This document shows positions 27,673 through 37,030 of a stretch of DNA of 64,000 nt, piece after piece (position 1 is the first letter of the stretch; every line of letters starts with the position of its first letter). The stretch covers positions 22,230 through 86,229 of the forward strand of contig CAIYRR010000001.1 in assembly GCA_903928745.1 (NCBI GenBank), read 5' to 3'. The notes beneath the pieces were generated by a model, which was not told the origin of the DNA, ran no database searches, and saw only the letters and a program-made list of their open reading frames with translations. A program made the translations under genes and the position numbers. This DNA is from an uncultured Actinomycetes bacterium. GTDB lineage: Bacteria > Actinomycetota > Actinomycetes > Nanopelagicales > Nanopelagicaceae.

Positions 27673-29100
27673 GTGCCGTTTTTTGATCTCAATCTTGAAC
27701 TTAATGGCACCAACTTCATACGCGAAGAAGAACGTGGTGGTAATGCGCGTTCATTGTTTTGGCCGTGGTGTGGAGCAAATGTTTCACTCCTTGCTTTGTC
27801 CTATGGTGCATTCTTTCTGGGATTTGGCATCTCATTTCTCCAAGTGTGCTTTGCCGCAATTTTGGGTGTTGTCCTTTCCTTTGCGCTCGTGGGCGTGAGT
27901 TCCCTCGCTGGTAAACGCTCCAATGCGCCAACTATGACTCTTTCGCGCGCAGCATTTGGAGTCAAGGGAAATCTCATCCCAGGTTTGTTGTCGTACTTAA
28001 TTTTCGTCGGATGGGAAACAGTTCTCGTATCGTTGGCGACTTTGGCTACACAAACCGTATTTGCAAGAGTGGGACATGTAGATCCAAATGTGGCACGCAT
28101 TGGAGGCTTTGCTGTTGCCGTCGGGCTTACGGTTTTTGGTGGCGTTCTTGGTTTTCATGTAATCATGCGTCTTCAAAAATGGCTCACTATTGCAACCGTA
28201 GTCATGACCATTGGATACATTGCATTAACTCTCAACTACGTAAATTGGAGTTCAATTTCCTCCTTGCATGGCGGAAATCTTCAAGCTTTCATTGGAGCAA
28301 CAATCTTCGGAATAACCGGTATTGGACTCGGCTGGGTGAATTCGGCCGCTGACTATTCGCGATATTTACCTCGCACGGTTTCTAGTAGGGCAGTAGTTGC
28401 TTGGACCGTTTTCGGGTCGTCACTTGTCCCAATAATTTTAGTTATTTATGGATCTATGTTGGCAGGGAGCAGCAAGGAACTCAGCGATAAAATTGCGATG
28501 GATCCCATCGGCGCCCTAACAACGTTGGTGCCGACCTGGTATTTGATTCCTTTTGCATGCGTTGCGGTCTTGGGTCTCATTGGTGGAGCAATACTTGATC
28601 TCTATTCATCTGGATTGGCACTGGTATCTATCGGATTACCCGTTCGCCGACATGTTGCTGCAGGAATCGATGCATGCATTATGTTGGCCGGAACAATTTA
28701 TATTGTCTGGTTTGCGGGAAACTTCTCTATTCCTTTTCAAGGATTCCTCATCACTCTCGGAGTGCCAATTGCCGTTTGGTCTGCAATCTTCGTAGCCGAT
28801 GTAACCCTGCGAAAGAGGGATTACGTTGAAGAAGAGCTATTCACTCCCAGTGGCCGATACGGTTCTTGGAACATCCGCTCGATTGCTTTGATGATTATTG
28901 GCTCAATTATTGGCTGGGGATTTGTTACTAATACTTTTGCATCTTGGCTCTCGTGGCAAGGATATTTCCTGGGGGTAATTGGTGGGAAAACAGGGCCCTG
29001 GGCCTTCGCCAACGTGGGAGTGATTCTCGCGCTTCTCGTGGGGTTCTTCGGTCACATACTTCTTTCAAGGAAAGAGATTAAAAGACAGGAAGAGAATTAG
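27673..29100 (+). CDS. NCS1 family nucleobase (cytosine/purine) permease
   Basis: ANVSLLALSYGAFFLGFGISFLQ; TLSRAAFGVKGNLIPGLLSYLIFVGWETVLVSLAT; SAADYSRYLPR. Confidence 0.88.
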   Translation: MPFFDLNLELNGTNFIREEERGGNARSLFWPWCGANVSLLALSYGAFFLGFGISFLQVCFAAILGVVLSFALVGVSSLAGKRSNAPTMTLSRAAFGVKGNLIPGLLSYLIFVGWETVLVSLATLATQTVFARVGHVDPNVARIGGFAVAVGLTVFGGVLGFHVIMRLQKWLTIATVVMTIGYIALTLNYVNWSSISSLHGGNLQAFIGATIFGITGIGLGWVNSAADYSRYLPRTVSSRAVVAWTVFGSSLVPIILVIYGSMLAGSSKELSDKIAMDPIGALTTLVPTWYLIPFACVAVLGLIGGAILDLYSSGLALVSIGLPVRRHVAAGIDACIMLAGTIYIVWFAGNFSIPFQGFLITLGVPIAVWSAIFVADVTLRKRDYVEEELFTPSGRYGSWNIRSIALMIIGSIIGWGFVTNTFASWLSWQGYFLGVIGGKTGPWAFANVGVILALLVGFFGHILLSRKEIKRQEEN

Positions 29101-30098
29101 TCCTGAGAAACGGAAACTTTCTTGAGGTAAAGAAATCCGATGGTCGCCGATATGACTGCAGCCAGAATGAGGCCGGTCCTAACTTGATCAAGTAGCAATA
29201 AATCTGAGAATGCGAGTTCTGCGATAAAGAGTGAGACGGTTAGACCCATTCCCGCTAGAGCACCGGCGCCCGCGATTTCTTTGTAGCTCAGCGATGCAGG
29301 TTTCTGCGCGACACCAATTTTGATAGCAAGCCAGGCGAAGAAAGTTATCCCGGCGATTTTGCCTACGACTCGTCCGATGATGAGACCAAGACTGACGGGG
29401 GAGAGTACAAGCTTGCCAAGATTATGGAAATCAAATCGAACGCCGATGTTCACCAAAGCGAAGAGTGGGATTATCAGGAAACTCGTCCACGGATGAATAA
29501 GTGAAATCAAGCGATCAGTAGAGACTATTTTTCCAAAGGGGAGAATCCACGCCAGTAGAACAGCGCCGATAGTTGAAGCAATTCTAAGTGGGCTTATGCC
29601 GCCAGAATAGAAGAGTCCTAGAACAATGATGGATCCAAGGTCATCGGCAATTGCAAGAGTCAGCAAGAACATTTTTAGTGAGTGATCAATTCTTGAACCA
29701 AGAAGTGCAAGTGCGCCAAGTGATAAAGCTATATCGGTGGGCATTGCAACAGCCCAACCATTGGACCCATTTCCTGAATAGTTCAATAGCGCAAAAATGC
29801 AAGCAGGGAGGATCATTCCCCCGATGGCCGCAATAATAGGAAGAGCTGCTGCTTTGGGTTTGCGTAACTCTCCTTGATCAAACTCTCGCTTTATTTCAAG
29901 GCCAACCAGAAAGAAAAAGATGCTCATGAGCGCTTCGCTTATAAAGTTTCGCGATGGATTCCAAAAGTTCTCATAGTCAGAAGCAAGGGGAGAGTTGGCA
30001 AAGAATAAGGCGATTGTGCATGCACCGAGAAGGAAAACTCCACCAGAAACCTCGGTAGCAAAAAAGCGCGAGAAGGTTTGTGAAGCACGACGAATCAT
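29097..30098 (-). CDS. nhaA: Na+/H+ antiporter NhaA
   Basis: INEALMSIFFFLVGLEIKREF-like, GWAVAMPTDIALSLGALALLG, LTLAIADDLGSIIVLGLFYS. Confidence 0.93.
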   Translation of the reverse strand: MIRRASQTFSRFFATEVSGGVFLLGACTIALFFANSPLASDYENFWNPSRNFISEALMSIFFFLVGLEIKREFDQGELRKPKAAALPIIAAIGGMILPACIFALLNYSGNGSNGWAVAMPTDIALSLGALALLGSRIDHSLKMFLLTLAIADDLGSIIVLGLFYSGGISPLRIASTIGAVLLAWILPFGKIVSTDRLISLIHPWTSFLIIPLFALVNIGVRFDFHNLGKLVLSPVSLGLIIGRVVGKIAGITFFAWLAIKIGVAQKPASLSYKEIAGAGALAGMGLTVSLFIAELAFSDLLLLDQVRTGLILAAVISATIGFLYLKKVSVSQD

Positions 30099-30119
30099 TG
30101 TGAAAGGTTACCTGACAGC

Positions 30120-30159
30120 ACTGCGCCCCGAGTCCTTGTACCGGGACCCGGGGCGCAGT
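30120..30159 (-). terminator. GC-rich stem-loop after split cytochrome b operon
   Basis: ACTGCGCCCCG aGTCC ttgtaccg GGAC c CGGGGCGCAGT. Confidence 0.65.
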
Positions 30160-30166
30160 GAATCAG

Positions 30167-31102
30167 TTAGAGATTATTTTCTCTGTAGTACCTGCGCCAA
30201 ATGAGCCTATGGAAAGGAATCAAGCGAGGTAGTCGGTTAATCAACGGCAACTTAGGCATGAAGATGAAGCCCAAGTTGAGCAGGAAGAGCATGGCGAAGA
30301 TCTGTGAGTCAGCGTTCTCTGATGACTTGAATGGTTCGATCTGATACATGAAGGAGAACATCCATAGCCATGATTGGCCAGGGTATGAACCCGTTTCATT
30401 CATCATTCCCCATTGATCGCCATGAAGGTGTTGCTGCGCTCCGAGTTCATCGAAGTAACCACCATCTGCCAGGAAGAGAAGTGGCATTGTGAAATCACTT
30501 GGCAAAGGGGTTACCTCTGTCGTAAGTAATCCATCCAATGAACCCTCTTGTGCCAAATGCAGCAGTGCCGCAGTCATCACAGGGACTGGTCCGTATGCAG
30601 CATCTTCTACAACTTTGGCAGAATCTCCAGCCTTTTCAATTGCGGCTGCATAATCCTCTGCCCATTTAGCTTGTTGATCCGCACTTGCCGCACTCCACGT
30701 TGCCACCGCAGTAGGTACTGCCGAGTCAATACTGGATTTCAATGGCTTGAGTACGAAATCTTCCGCAGGATTAACGGGAATTGTTATGCCTGCCCATTTT
30801 TGAAGCTTTAGAGGTCCAAGTGTCAGACCTTCTGCCGCATCATTGTATGGAGCGCCATATCCGGCACTGATTGTTGAACCAGCTAATTCACCAGTGGCTG
30901 TTGCAACAAAATCAGAGGGAGCATTCTGTCCCCACTGTTGCAAAGTAACTGCGCGCTCATCTGGTGATCCAAATACTGCGGCGCATGCGCCAATGAGAAG
31001 TGTTACAACAACGAGTGCAATAACTAATTCTTTTACGAGGTCGTATGGACGCTTAGGTCCACTCCATTTTGCTAGATCTACGTTGCGCTCTTTAGTACTC
31101 AC
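30167..31102 (-). CDS. Membrane protein, C-terminal partner of split cytochrome b (large extracytoplasmic insert)
   Basis: GTG start overlapping the upstream stop (GTGA, 31099-31102); VSTKERNVDLAKWSGPKRPYDLVKELVIALVVVTLL TM, soluble region, C-terminal TM IFAMLFLLNLGFIFMPKLPLI. Confidence 0.65.
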   Translation of the reverse strand: MSTKERNVDLAKWSGPKRPYDLVKELVIALVVVTLLIGACAAVFGSPDERAVTLQQWGQNAPSDFVATATGELAGSTISAGYGAPYNDAAEGLTLGPLKLQKWAGITIPVNPAEDFVLKPLKSSIDSAVPTAVATWSAASADQQAKWAEDYAAAIEKAGDSAKVVEDAAYGPVPVMTAALLHLAQEGSLDGLLTTEVTPLPSDFTMPLLFLADGGYFDELGAQQHLHGDQWGMMNETGSYPGQSWLWMFSFMYQIEPFKSSENADSQIFAMLFLLNLGFIFMPKLPLINRLPRLIPFHRLIWRRYYRENNL

Positions 31103-31716
31103 GCGGCACCTCCAGCAATCTCTTTGGCATCTAGCGGAGGTACAACACCATTCTTGCGAACAAGAATGACGTGCCACACAACTATGAGTCCGACTCCGAG
31201 TGGCAAAAGAGCCACGTGAAGGAGTAGTGCTTGACCAGAGTTAAGAGTGTTCATAAAGGAACCGATACCAACAGAGTTCAAACCATCTTTAGCTTGGGTT
31301 GCAATCCATTGTGAATCGAAGTCCCCTTGGATGAGATAGCCGGTAAAAGCTGTTGCGAGAGAGGATAGGAAACAGAATGTTCCTGTTACCCATGTTGCAA
31401 AACGACGACCACGCCATGCGGCCATCCAAAACTTTCCCCAAAGGTGAACAACCATAAATACAAAGAAAAGCTCTACTGCCCAAAGGTGAACAGAGTTGAC
31501 GTAGTGTCCAACACCTGATGTATGCCACCAACTTGCGCCTCTGACAGTAAGAATTAATCCTGATCCGATAATCACGGCAAGTGCTGCAAGTGTTAATACG
31601 CCGAAGACGTAAATCCACGAAGCAACGTATGACGGTTGGTTATCTGGCAGTGCATCTTGAGGATCAATCTTTTCAATAGTTGCGCGACGTACGCGCGTGG
31701 TCCACATAGTTGCCAT
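31099..31716 (-). CDS. Cytochrome b N-terminal domain protein (b6-like, four conserved His)
   Basis: NSVHLWAVELFFVFMVVHLWGKFW and LLLHVALLPLGVGLIVVWHVILVRKNG His pairs (spacing 14 and 15). Confidence 0.82.
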   Translation of the reverse strand: MATMWTTRVRRATIEKIDPQDALPDNQPSYVASWIYVFGVLTLAALAVIIGSGLILTVRGASWWHTSGVGHYVNSVHLWAVELFFVFMVVHLWGKFWMAAWRGRRFATWVTGTFCFLSSLATAFTGYLIQGDFDSQWIATQAKDGLNSVGIGSFMNTLNSGQALLLHVALLPLGVGLIVVWHVILVRKNGVVPPLDAKEIAGGAA

Positions 31717-31721
31717 GGCCG

Positions 31722-31883
31722 TTACTTCCCATCTTCTTTATGAGTAGGGAACGGCACAACCAATGCCAGAACGAAGAGAACGACGATTAAGCCGATCATG
31801 ATTAAGTTCGGGATTGAAACCGAGACGAAACCCCAATCAAAGAATTTAGCGGGGTGATTTAGATTTAAAGCCAGTAAAGCCAT
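31722..31883 (-). CDS. 53-aa single-TM protein, first gene of split cytochrome b operon (not in ORF track)
   Basis: Manual translation: MALLALNLNHPAKFFDWGFVSVSIPNLIMIGLIVVLFVLALVVPFPTHKEDGK; GAGAG upstream of ATG at 31883. Confidence 0.72.
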   Translation of the reverse strand: MALLALNLNHPAKFFDWGFVSVSIPNLIMIGLIVVLFVLALVVPFPTHKEDGK

Positions 31884-32066
31884 AGCTCACTCTCCTTTTT
31901 GGACCCCCATGAGGCGGGCGTCACAATGTTGACAAGTATTCACTTTTGTCAGGTTTTTGGGTCATTTTCCCGATTAAACCTTGCGAATATTGCGCTATTA
32001 AGGGGCAGCACTCCTTCGAGGGGAAGAACCGGAAGTAAATCACCGAGGAAATCTCATTCTTGCGTG

Positions 32067-33512
32067 ATGAGTGTTACGGGGTTTTTCCCTCCACCTGATG
32101 AATTCTTCGCCATGATTGAGCCGATAGAGAGTTTAGAAGACATCCAGAGAAGGCGGATTTTCTTGAGGCGATGGCGAAGTTGGGCCCACGTGCATTTTGA
32201 GATGGGCGGGGAAGTTGCCCTATTTCTTAGCAGTGCAGGCTTAGGCGTCACAATCGCTTTCCTATTTCATGAAACCACATATTCCGACATCCAATCATTA
32301 AGCGGAATCGTCACAACTCTCTCTAGGGTTTGTGCTCTCGTGGGTACCTATTTGATTCTGATGGGGTTTTTGATTATTGCCAGGATCCCTTGGTTGGAAC
32401 ACTCGGTGGGATTCGACAAGTTAGTTGCTCTCCATCGGAAGTTAGGGCCACCAACGGTTGTATTGATTCTTCTGCATGTTCTCTTGGTAATTCTCGGGTA
32501 TTCCATTGTGGATTCTCGAAGTTATATCTCTGAATTTTGGAATCTGATTACGAATTATGACTGGATGCTTCCCGCGCTGATTGCCGCGATTGGCATTGTA
32601 GTTATCGGATTTAGTTCTGCGGCACAGGTGCGTCGAAGACTGCGATATGAAGTGTGGTGGACCTTCCATTTGTACAGTTACTTCGTAGTTGCCTTGGCAT
32701 TCATGCACCAAATTTTGACGGGGTCACTTTTCATTTTTCAGCCGTTGGCGAAAGCCTGGTGGATCGCTCTTTATGCAAACACCTTTGTGGCAATGGTGCT
32801 TTGGCGTTTCATACTTCCCGTGTCTAGATCTTTCAGGCACCGACTAGTAATTGACAGAGTTGAGATAGAAGGACCACAGGTTATTAGCGTTTACATCAAA
32901 GGTCGTTCTTTAAAGAAACTGCGTGCAAGAGGAGGAAATTTTTTTGAGTGGAGATTCCTCGCTCATAGGATATGGTCTCAAGCTCATCCCTATTCTCTCT
33001 CCGCGTCTCCCACGGACAATTTCTTACGCATAACAGTAAAGAATTTGGGAGATCATTCTCTGGCGTTAGCCTCTCTGGTTCCTGGTACTCGGGTAGTGGC
33101 AGAAGGGCCGTATGGGACTTTGGTGGCACATCGGGCGACAGGTAAGAAGATCCTCCTTATTGCCGGCGGAGTGGGGATTACTCCATTAAGGGCGATGATC
33201 GAAGATTTTTCATCTGAGTCACAAGTGGACTTAATTTATCGAGTGGAGCGCTCTGAAGAGCTTGTTTTTGTCTCAGAGCTAGATGCAATTGCTGAGGGCG
33301 GACACATTCATGTGCACTATCTGGTGGGATCTCCTGAAGAATTTCCAATGTCGCCTGAAGATCTCGAACGCCTGATTCCTCACATCGGCGAGTGCGACAT
33401 TTTCGTTTGTGGTCCTCCAGAATTGGAGAGAGTCGTTCATGATTCGGTGACCGCTCTAGGAATATCTCGTGCCAAATATCACCACGAAGCCTTCGCTTTC
33501 CATGCGGGCTAG
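32067..33512 (+). CDS. Ferric-reductase-like transmembrane protein with FAD/NAD-binding reductase domain
   Basis: HRKLGPPTVVLILLHVLLV and WWTFHLYSYFVVALAFMHQ heme-b His pairs; HPYSLSASP; GGVGITPLRAMIEDF; VCGPPELERVVHDSV. Exact start uncertain. Confidence 0.85.
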   Translation: MSVTGFFPPPDEFFAMIEPIESLEDIQRRRIFLRRWRSWAHVHFEMGGEVALFLSSAGLGVTIAFLFHETTYSDIQSLSGIVTTLSRVCALVGTYLILMGFLIIARIPWLEHSVGFDKLVALHRKLGPPTVVLILLHVLLVILGYSIVDSRSYISEFWNLITNYDWMLPALIAAIGIVVIGFSSAAQVRRRLRYEVWWTFHLYSYFVVALAFMHQILTGSLFIFQPLAKAWWIALYANTFVAMVLWRFILPVSRSFRHRLVIDRVEIEGPQVISVYIKGRSLKKLRARGGNFFEWRFLAHRIWSQAHPYSLSASPTDNFLRITVKNLGDHSLALASLVPGTRVVAEGPYGTLVAHRATGKKILLIAGGVGITPLRAMIEDFSSESQVDLIYRVERSEELVFVSELDAIAEGGHIHVHYLVGSPEEFPMSPEDLERLIPHIGECDIFVCGPPELERVVHDSVTALGISRAKYHHEAFAFHAG

Positions 33513-33515
33513 GGG

Positions 33516-34115
33516 ATGACATTCATGCTCAAACATAAAATTCTGGCAGGGGTGGGTTTCTTCTCAGGTTTTGCCATTGTCCTCATTAACTTTGCGAGCG
33601 ATTCATCAACATCGAATTTGCCAATTAGTCCTACAGTTATTCCAAGCCCTTTGCCTTCTGCATCGCCGTTAGTCACGCCCTCACCATCGATTACGAACGA
33701 GATCCATAGCCCAACACCTCGATCGACTCCGGCGACCATTAATTCGACTCAAAAACCCAACTTCACGCCAAGTGCGGCAACCGTTCCCACTCAAAAACCC
33801 ACTGCATCGGCAGCTGCAAAAGCAAGTACACCGCCGAGTACGCAAACACTCGTTGGGGATACATGTACAGCAGGCAAGTATGGAGTCGTTCAAGTTGAAA
33901 TAACGGTACAAGGGGGAGTCGTAACTCAAGCTCGTGCTCTCTCCTTTCCGAATGGAGATTCTCGATCATCATCGATTAGCGCCGTTGCGATCCCAGTTCT
34001 CATTGAAAGAAGTATCGGAGTTGTCAGTAGCGAAAGTATTCAAGGGTTCACAGGCGCTTCATACACGTCTGAGGCCTGGAAATATTCGCTCCAGACTGCT
34101 TTAAATAAGCGCTAG
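33516..34115 (+). CDS. Membrane-anchored/secreted FMN_bind domain protein
   Basis: N-terminal TM, Pro/Ser/Thr linker, GKYGVVQVEITVQGGVVTQARAL...SIQGFTGASYTSEAWKYSLQTAL. Confidence 0.82.
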   Translation: MTFMLKHKILAGVGFFSGFAIVLINFASDSSTSNLPISPTVIPSPLPSASPLVTPSPSITNEIHSPTPRSTPATINSTQKPNFTPSAATVPTQKPTASAAAKASTPPSTQTLVGDTCTAGKYGVVQVEITVQGGVVTQARALSFPNGDSRSSSISAVAIPVLIERSIGVVSSESIQGFTGASYTSEAWKYSLQTALNKR

Positions 34116-34210
34116 TCCCTTAAGGCTTCCGAAAATTCGCCGGTAAATGAAAGTGCGACACCAAGCAGTGTTGCAATCATTAAAAGAGGCAATATCGCTA
34201 GAACAATCAT
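34112..34210 (-). CDS. 32-aa single-TM small protein (not in ORF track)
   Basis: Manual translation MIVLAILPLLMIATLLGVALSFTGEFSEALRD*; GGAGAGA upstream of ATG. Confidence 0.45.
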   Translation of the reverse strand: MIVLAILPLLMIATLLGVALSFTGEFSEALRD

Positions 34211-34321
34211 TTCTCTCTCCATTTCGTTTGCGAGTAGGGGTTTACTCTGAATCTCTAAACGATCTAGAAAGGCGATTTGTTACAAGAGGCGGGAAGAATA
34301 TTGAACATCAATGCAAATAAA

Positions 34322-34348
34322 ACCCCCGCCAAAGTTTCTGACGGGGGT
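34322..34348 (-). terminator. Rho-independent terminator after glnA
   Basis: Minus strand ACCCCCGTC-AGAAACTTT-GGCGGGGGTTTTATTT. Confidence 0.88.
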
Positions 34349-34365
34349 CTTATTAGTAAATCTTT

Positions 34366-35796
34366 TTAGAGGTCGAAGTACAACTCGAACTCTGCTGGGT
34401 GTGGACGCAAGCGGACATAATCAACTTCGGATTCACGCTTGAAGTGGATCCATGTATCGATCAAGTCCTTAGTGAAGACGCCACCGCGTGTAAGGAATTC
34501 GTTGTCGCGCTCGAGATTATCGAGTACGGCATCAAGAGACCCTGGAACCTGGGGGATCATCGCTGCTTCTTCTGCGCTGAGTTCGTAGAGATCCTTATCA
34601 ACTGGAAGAGGTGGCTCGATCTTGTTGATGATTCCATCAAGGCCAGCCATCAACATTGCTGCGAAGGCTAGGTATGGATTTGATGAAGGATCAGGGCAAC
34701 GGAATTCGATGCGCTTTGCCTTTGGATTGCTTCCTGTAATTGGAATACGGATACAAGCCGAACGGTTACGTGCAGAGTAGACAAGGTTTACAGGTGCTTC
34801 GTAACCTGGAACTAAACGACGGTATGAGTTGACGGTTGGGTTAGTGAATGCAAGAAGTGATGGTGCGTGCTTCAAAAGTCCACCGACATACCAACGTGCC
34901 ATGTCAGAGAGGTCTCCGTAGCCTTCGCCCCAGAACAATGGATTGCCATCTTTCCAAAGTGATTGGTGAACGTGCATTCCTGAACCGTTATCTCCAAAGA
35001 GTGGCTTTGGCATAAATGTTGCAGTCTTGCCGCCCTGCCATGCAGTGTTCTTGATGATGTACTTAAACTTCATGAGGTCATCGCCTGCATGCAAGATGTC
35101 GCTGAAGCGATAGTTGATTTCCATCTGGCCAGCAGTTCCCACTTCATGGTGTGCACGCTCTACAAGAAGTCCTACCTTGCCGAGGTTCATAACCATTTCA
35201 TCGCGAAGATCTGCATACTGATCTGTTGGTGAAACAGGGAAATAGCCACCTTTTACGCGAGTACGGTATCCGCGGTTTGGTGTGCCATCTGCATCTTTTT
35301 CAATTCCTGTATTCCAAGCACCTTCGTAAGAATCAATGTGATGGAAGGCTTCATTGATACCAGTTGAGAAACGCACTGCATCAAAGACGTAGAACTCAGC
35401 CTCAGGTGCGAAGAAAGCCGTGTCAGCAATTCCGGTGGAACGCATGAACTCAACTGCCTTAGCAACGATGCCACGTGGATCACGACTGTAAGGGGAGTTA
35501 TCAACTGGATTATGTACGGAGAAGTTAATAATCAGAGTTTTCTCTTTGCGGAATGGATCAACGAAAGCAGACTCTGGAACAGGAAGAAGTTTCATGTCGG
35601 ATTCGTGAATAGCTTGGAATCCGCGAATTGAGGAACCATCAAACATCAGTCCATCGGTGAAAACTGCTTCGTCGAATGATTCAACAGGAACATTGAAGTG
35701 ATGTTGAATTCCAGGTAGATCAATAAAGCGAACGTCTACAAGTTTGACGTCTTCTTTCTTGATGAAAGCAAAAATTTCTGCTGAGTTCTTAAACAT
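34366..35796 (-). CDS. glnA: Type I glutamine synthetase
   Basis: [92 protein letters not shown]. Confidence 0.97.
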   Translation of the reverse strand: MFKNSAEIFAFIKKEDVKLVDVRFIDLPGIQHHFNVPVESFDEAVFTDGLMFDGSSIRGFQAIHESDMKLLPVPESAFVDPFRKEKTLIINFSVHNPVDNSPYSRDPRGIVAKAVEFMRSTGIADTAFFAPEAEFYVFDAVRFSTGINEAFHHIDSYEGAWNTGIEKDADGTPNRGYRTRVKGGYFPVSPTDQYADLRDEMVMNLGKVGLLVERAHHEVGTAGQMEINYRFSDILHAGDDLMKFKYIIKNTAWQGGKTATFMPKPLFGDNGSGMHVHQSLWKDGNPLFWGEGYGDLSDMARWYVGGLLKHAPSLLAFTNPTVNSYRRLVPGYEAPVNLVYSARNRSACIRIPITGSNPKAKRIEFRCPDPSSNPYLAFAAMLMAGLDGIINKIEPPLPVDKDLYELSAEEAAMIPQVPGSLDAVLDNLERDNEFLTRGGVFTKDLIDTWIHFKRESEVDYVRLRPHPAEFELYFDL

Positions 35797-35979
35797 ATTT
35801 CTCCCATTGTCGCCGAGATCCGCTTTTCGCGGATTGATCCAGATTGGCTCCCCATTGAGCGTTAACTCTTGGGCGTAAGGATAGGTCTACGTACGTAAAA
35901 GGTGATAACCGCACTGTTACATCCATGTTAAGAAATTTCACCCAGTCTTTTAACTCCGGCTTCACAGTAGGCTCGCCCT

Positions 35980-36336
35980 ATGAATTTCGTGCGGGTAGGG
36001 ATGGGTAGGCGCTTTGCTGCGCTGATGCTGGATTGGCTGGCCTGCCTGGCGATCGCCAATTCCCTGACCAGTTCGGGCACGATTGAGCGTCAGATTGCTC
36101 CCTTGGCAATTTTCTTCTTAGAGGTCTGGATACTGACGAGTCTTTCGGGCGCTTCTGCCGGGCAAAGAATTTTGAGAATGAAAGTAGTGAGATTTGGCGA
36201 CGGTGGGAGAGTGGCACCCAATCAGGTTTTAGTCCGAACAATCCTGCTCTGCTTGGTCGTCACCGCGGTCACATTCGATGAAAATGGTCGTGGATTGCAC
36301 GAGCGAATCAGCGGAAGTGTACTGACTCGGATTTAA
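35980..36336 (+). CDS. RDD family membrane protein
   Basis: GRRFAALMLDWLACLAIANSL; SGASAGQRILRMKVV; RTILLCLVV. Confidence 0.82.
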   Translation: MNFVRVGMGRRFAALMLDWLACLAIANSLTSSGTIERQIAPLAIFFLEVWILTSLSGASAGQRILRMKVVRFGDGGRVAPNQVLVRTILLCLVVTAVTFDENGRGLHERISGSVLTRI

Positions 36337-37026
36337 CTATCGCTTAGGGACTTTTACGCCCTTAGGCATTGGACCCTTTGGAATAGGCATGGAAAGTCCG
36401 CCGACTGCCTTCAGACGATTTCGTACTTCGCGCATTTGAGCAGGGCTGAGTTTCTTGGGTAACTTGGCCAGCTTCTTTTGTAGCTTGCGGAGTTTTACTT
36501 GGCCTTCATTGTCTCCAACGATGAATTCTGTAATTGGTACGCCGGGTGCAAATCTTTCCGTCTTTTTCTTTTCATCTGTCAGCAATGCGCGAACGCCAGG
36601 ACCACCTTCGCCGACAAGGACAATTCCTGCGCGACCAACGCTGCGATGCACCATGTCTTGCGTGCGCGAAACTGCAACAGCGGGTGTGGTCGTCCAACCT
36701 TTACGGATCGCCATAAGAACACTTGCGCCAGCACCAATCTGACCTTCGATGGATGCATAAGCCGCGCTACCTGCCTGGCGGGTAAAGAAAAATAGTGAAG
36801 CAAGCATGGCAAGAGGGAAAGAGAGAAAGGCGACATAAACGGGATGTCCCATGATGTAGCCGACACCAATTCCCACGACCCAAACACCAAAGAATATTCC
36901 GGCTAACGCCAAACCAATCCATGGCTTTACATCTTTTGTAACAGAGTAAGCCTCACGAATTGTTTTGAATCGGGTCTCTTTAGGCGCAGACGCGTCCTTC
37001 TTTTTTCTCTTTAAGAAATTGAACAT
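36337..37026 (-). CDS. DUF4191 family actinobacterial membrane protein
   Basis: Lys-rich N-term, two TMs, VHRSVGRAGIVLVGEGGPGVRALLTDEKKKTERFAPGVPI; position between lipA/plsC and RDD/glnA. Confidence 0.82.
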   Translation of the reverse strand: MFNFLKRKKKDASAPKETRFKTIREAYSVTKDVKPWIGLALAGIFFGVWVVGIGVGYIMGHPVYVAFLSFPLAMLASLFFFTRQAGSAAYASIEGQIGAGASVLMAIRKGWTTTPAVAVSRTQDMVHRSVGRAGIVLVGEGGPGVRALLTDEKKKTERFAPGVPITEFIVGDNEGQVKLRKLQKKLAKLPKKLSPAQMREVRNRLKAVGGLSMPIPKGPMPKGVKVPKR

Positions 37027-37030
37027 GGCG

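Noticed and set aside
30167-31177. Longer N-terminus MARHSCSQEWCCTSARCQRD for the cytochrome b partner
   Set aside because: Overlaps the upstream gene in another frame; GTG at 31102 gives the usual 4-bp coupled overlap.
35818-35935. GlnR-type box (GTTAC-n6-GTTAA) and small hairpin upstream of glnA
   Set aside because: Only a partial match to the GlnR consensus and a 6-bp hairpin; too weak to call without a motif model.
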